NCBI GenBank assembly: GCA_010092695.1 | Contig: JAADJJ010000001.1 | Location: 3,100,001 to 3,164,000, forward strand | From: Enterobacteriaceae bacterium 4M9 | GTDB lineage: Bacteria; Pseudomonadota; Gammaproteobacteria; Enterobacterales; Enterobacteriaceae | DNA length: 64,000 nt | Direction: 5' to 3' | Shown here: one piece after another, positions 62,861-64,000 of the stretch | Layout of the letters: every line of letters begins with the position of its first letter | How positions within the stretch are numbered: position 1 is the stretch's first letter | The notes under the pieces: generated by a model | What the model was told of the DNA's origin: nothing | What the model saw: only the letters and a program-made list of their open reading frames with translations | Databases searched by the model: none | Made by a program: the position numbers and the translations under genes

Positions 62861-63382
62861 ATGCGCCACTTTCATTGTGAGGACACAATTTTGTCAAATG
62901 TTACATGGCGCACGGCCAGGCAAGAGGATGCACAGCGCTGTTATGAGATTGAACGCACCGCCTACGAAGGTGATGAGGCGGCAACACGTGAGAAAATTGC
63001 GCTGCGTATCGCAGGCTATCCGCAGGGATTTCTGGTGATGGAGCAGGCAGGCGCCGTCATTGGGTTCATTAACAGCGGCTGTGCCTGGGATGTGGTGATG
63101 TCTGACGAAGCGTTCAAGGAGCTTGTCGGCCATGATGCAGATGCACCAAAGGTGGTGATTATGTCCGTTGTTATCGACCCGGCCTGGCAGGGAAAAGGAC
63201 TGGCAAGCCCGATGATGGCAACGTTTGTCAGTCAGATGCGCGAGTTGGGCAAAACGGAAATCCATTTAATGTGCAAAGCGCGCCACGTGCCGCTGTATCA
63301 AAAGATGGGCTATCGCTACGTGTGCCCCTCCGAGTCCGACCACGGCGGCATGGCCTGGCATGAAATGGTGATGCCGCTTTAA
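62861..63382 (+). CDS. GNAT-family N-acetyltransferase
   Basis: A 173-residue acetyltransferase of the arylalkylamine (AANAT) type. The acetyl-CoA loop is VVIDPAWQGKGLASPMMATF, and residues 9-25 form the first strand and helix. The C-terminal CKARHVPLYQKMGYRYV is typical. The acceptor is probably a small amine. The ATG at 62861 is used; a TTG at 62891 has a better ribosome site (GAGGA) and gives 163 residues. Confidence 0.85.
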   Translation: MRHFHCEDTILSNVTWRTARQEDAQRCYEIERTAYEGDEAATREKIALRIAGYPQGFLVMEQAGAVIGFINSGCAWDVVMSDEAFKELVGHDADAPKVVIMSVVIDPAWQGKGLASPMMATFVSQMRELGKTEIHLMCKARHVPLYQKMGYRYVCPSESDHGGMAWHEMVMPL

Positions 63383-63593
63383 ACGCGACCGGCTACTTTT
63401 CCTGATGACTGCGCTATCTGGCCGATTTGCCCTGCGGCTTTTGTGTTTGGCGGGGTTTATATTGACGGCTTTACAGCGCCCGTGCACCTGAAAATAGCCG
63501 CCATGCGTGCGCGTAGCGGCGGGCCTGTCAGAACACCCGGGCTGTTTCAGTGCTGTAATCAGACGGTATGCATGTGGCGACCACACCGGTTCT

Positions 63594-64000
63594 TTACAGA
63601 CAGCGCCAGCGCAACTGGTAGCGATAGCGCTCAGCCTGCAACAGATATTCCTGGCTGACGCTTGGGCTCCAGGAGTCATCGCCCCCCACACCCATATGGA
63701 AGCCGTCAATATTCAACCAGGTACCGGGTTCTTCACGCAGCAGATGACGGTGCGTGACCTCGTTGAGCTGCTGTGGGCTGTAACGACCCAGTGCAAACTG
63801 AAAATCGCCTTCCAGCCTGAGTGAGCCGTATTCAAGCAAGCGCGTATCGCAACGTAATCCGTTGTCGCAGGGTCGTACATAAGGCGTGTACAGGGCTGAC
63901 AGCGGTAGACGCCACAGCCCTTGATGCGCGCTACTTTTCCTGTCCGGATAGTTCTCGTGTGGGCCACGCCCCAGCCAACTGACTTCATCATTAAGCGCCG
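63594..64000 (-). CDS. lacZ: Beta-galactosidase, C-terminal part (gene runs off the window)
   Basis: The last 135 residues of a GH2 beta-galactosidase. SWLGRGPHENYPDRKSSA, GLRCDTRLLEYGSL and the ending GTWLNIDGFHMGVGGDDSW with SPSVSQEYLL match the C-terminal domain of E. coli LacZ. The frame is open to the end of the window, so at least 850 residues lie outside. The signature is the LacZ type rather than EbgA. Whether lacY or a repressor adjoins it cannot be seen. Confidence 0.9.
   Translation of the reverse strand, partial: ALNDEVSWLGRGPHENYPDRKSSAHQGLWRLPLSALYTPYVRPCDNGLRCDTRLLEYGSLRLEGDFQFALGRYSPQQLNEVTHRHLLREEPGTWLNIDGFHMGVGGDDSWSPSVSQEYLLQAERYRYQLRWRCL

Overview
The window is chromosomal DNA of a member of the Enterobacteriaceae. 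Gene content and order follow the Escherichia/Klebsiella/Cronobacter uvrY-amyA-rcsA-dcm-nac-amn-yeeO region, protein similarity to E. coli is high, and four identical tRNA-Asn genes lie where E. coli has its asn tRNAs. The genus cannot be fixed from the sequence alone. Three things distinguish it from E. coli: no fli genes at either canonical position (tcyJ/amyA and yedF/rcsA), no sdiA beside yecF, and a nac promoter with sigma-54 and NtrC-type sites.

Layout. 1-10.1 kb: the early end of a P2-like prophage next to tRNA-Leu(UAA). It holds a cos-like site, a two-gene cargo at the tin/old position, replication gene A, dam, small early genes, a cox-like gene, a repressor, three cargo genes and the integrase. 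10.1-22 kb: glyW-cysT-leuZ tRNAs, pgsA, uvrC-uvrY, yecF, the cystine uptake genes tcyJ-dcyD-tcyL-tcyN, amyA, yedD and yedEF. 22.0-22.7 kb: type I-E CRISPR array 1 with its leader. 22.7-26.7 kb: an unfamiliar operon (RpiR-type regulator, class III aminotransferase, CMD-fold protein, C45 acyltransferase/hydrolase). About 475 bases inside its aminotransferase gene are almost free of C and very probably a sequencing or assembly artefact. 27-37.5 kb: rcsA, dsrB, yodD, the sRNA dsrA, dgcQ, yodC, yedI, yedA, vsr-dcm, yedJ, ortT and ydiH. 37.5-42.5 kb: an AT-rich accessory segment with a GT8 glycosyltransferase, a LuxR-type regulator and a MarT/FidL-like pair. 42.5-51.9 kb: mtfA, tRNA-Asn, the L-threonate operon with its DeoR regulator, cbl and nac. 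52-57 kb: tRNA-Asn, CRISPR array 2 fused directly to a truncated cas3, and amn. 57-64 kb: tRNA-Asn, a membrane PQQ dehydrogenase (gcd), yeeO, tRNA-Asn, LysR and GNAT genes, and the 3' end of a lacZ-type beta-galactosidase gene running off the window.

The most striking observation is the cas3/CRISPR fusion. The cas3 reading frame stops matching Cas3 right after helicase motif VI, and the next base is the first base of a CRISPR repeat. The rest of cas3, the whole Cascade-cas1-cas2 operon and the array leader are absent from that place. Array 2 is therefore leaderless, and array 1, which keeps its leader, has no cas genes in this window. Other leads are the two sets of prophage cargo genes and the RpiR-aminotransferase-CMD-C45 operon.

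All calls rest on reading the sequence and on remembered family features. No database search, alignment or structure prediction was run.
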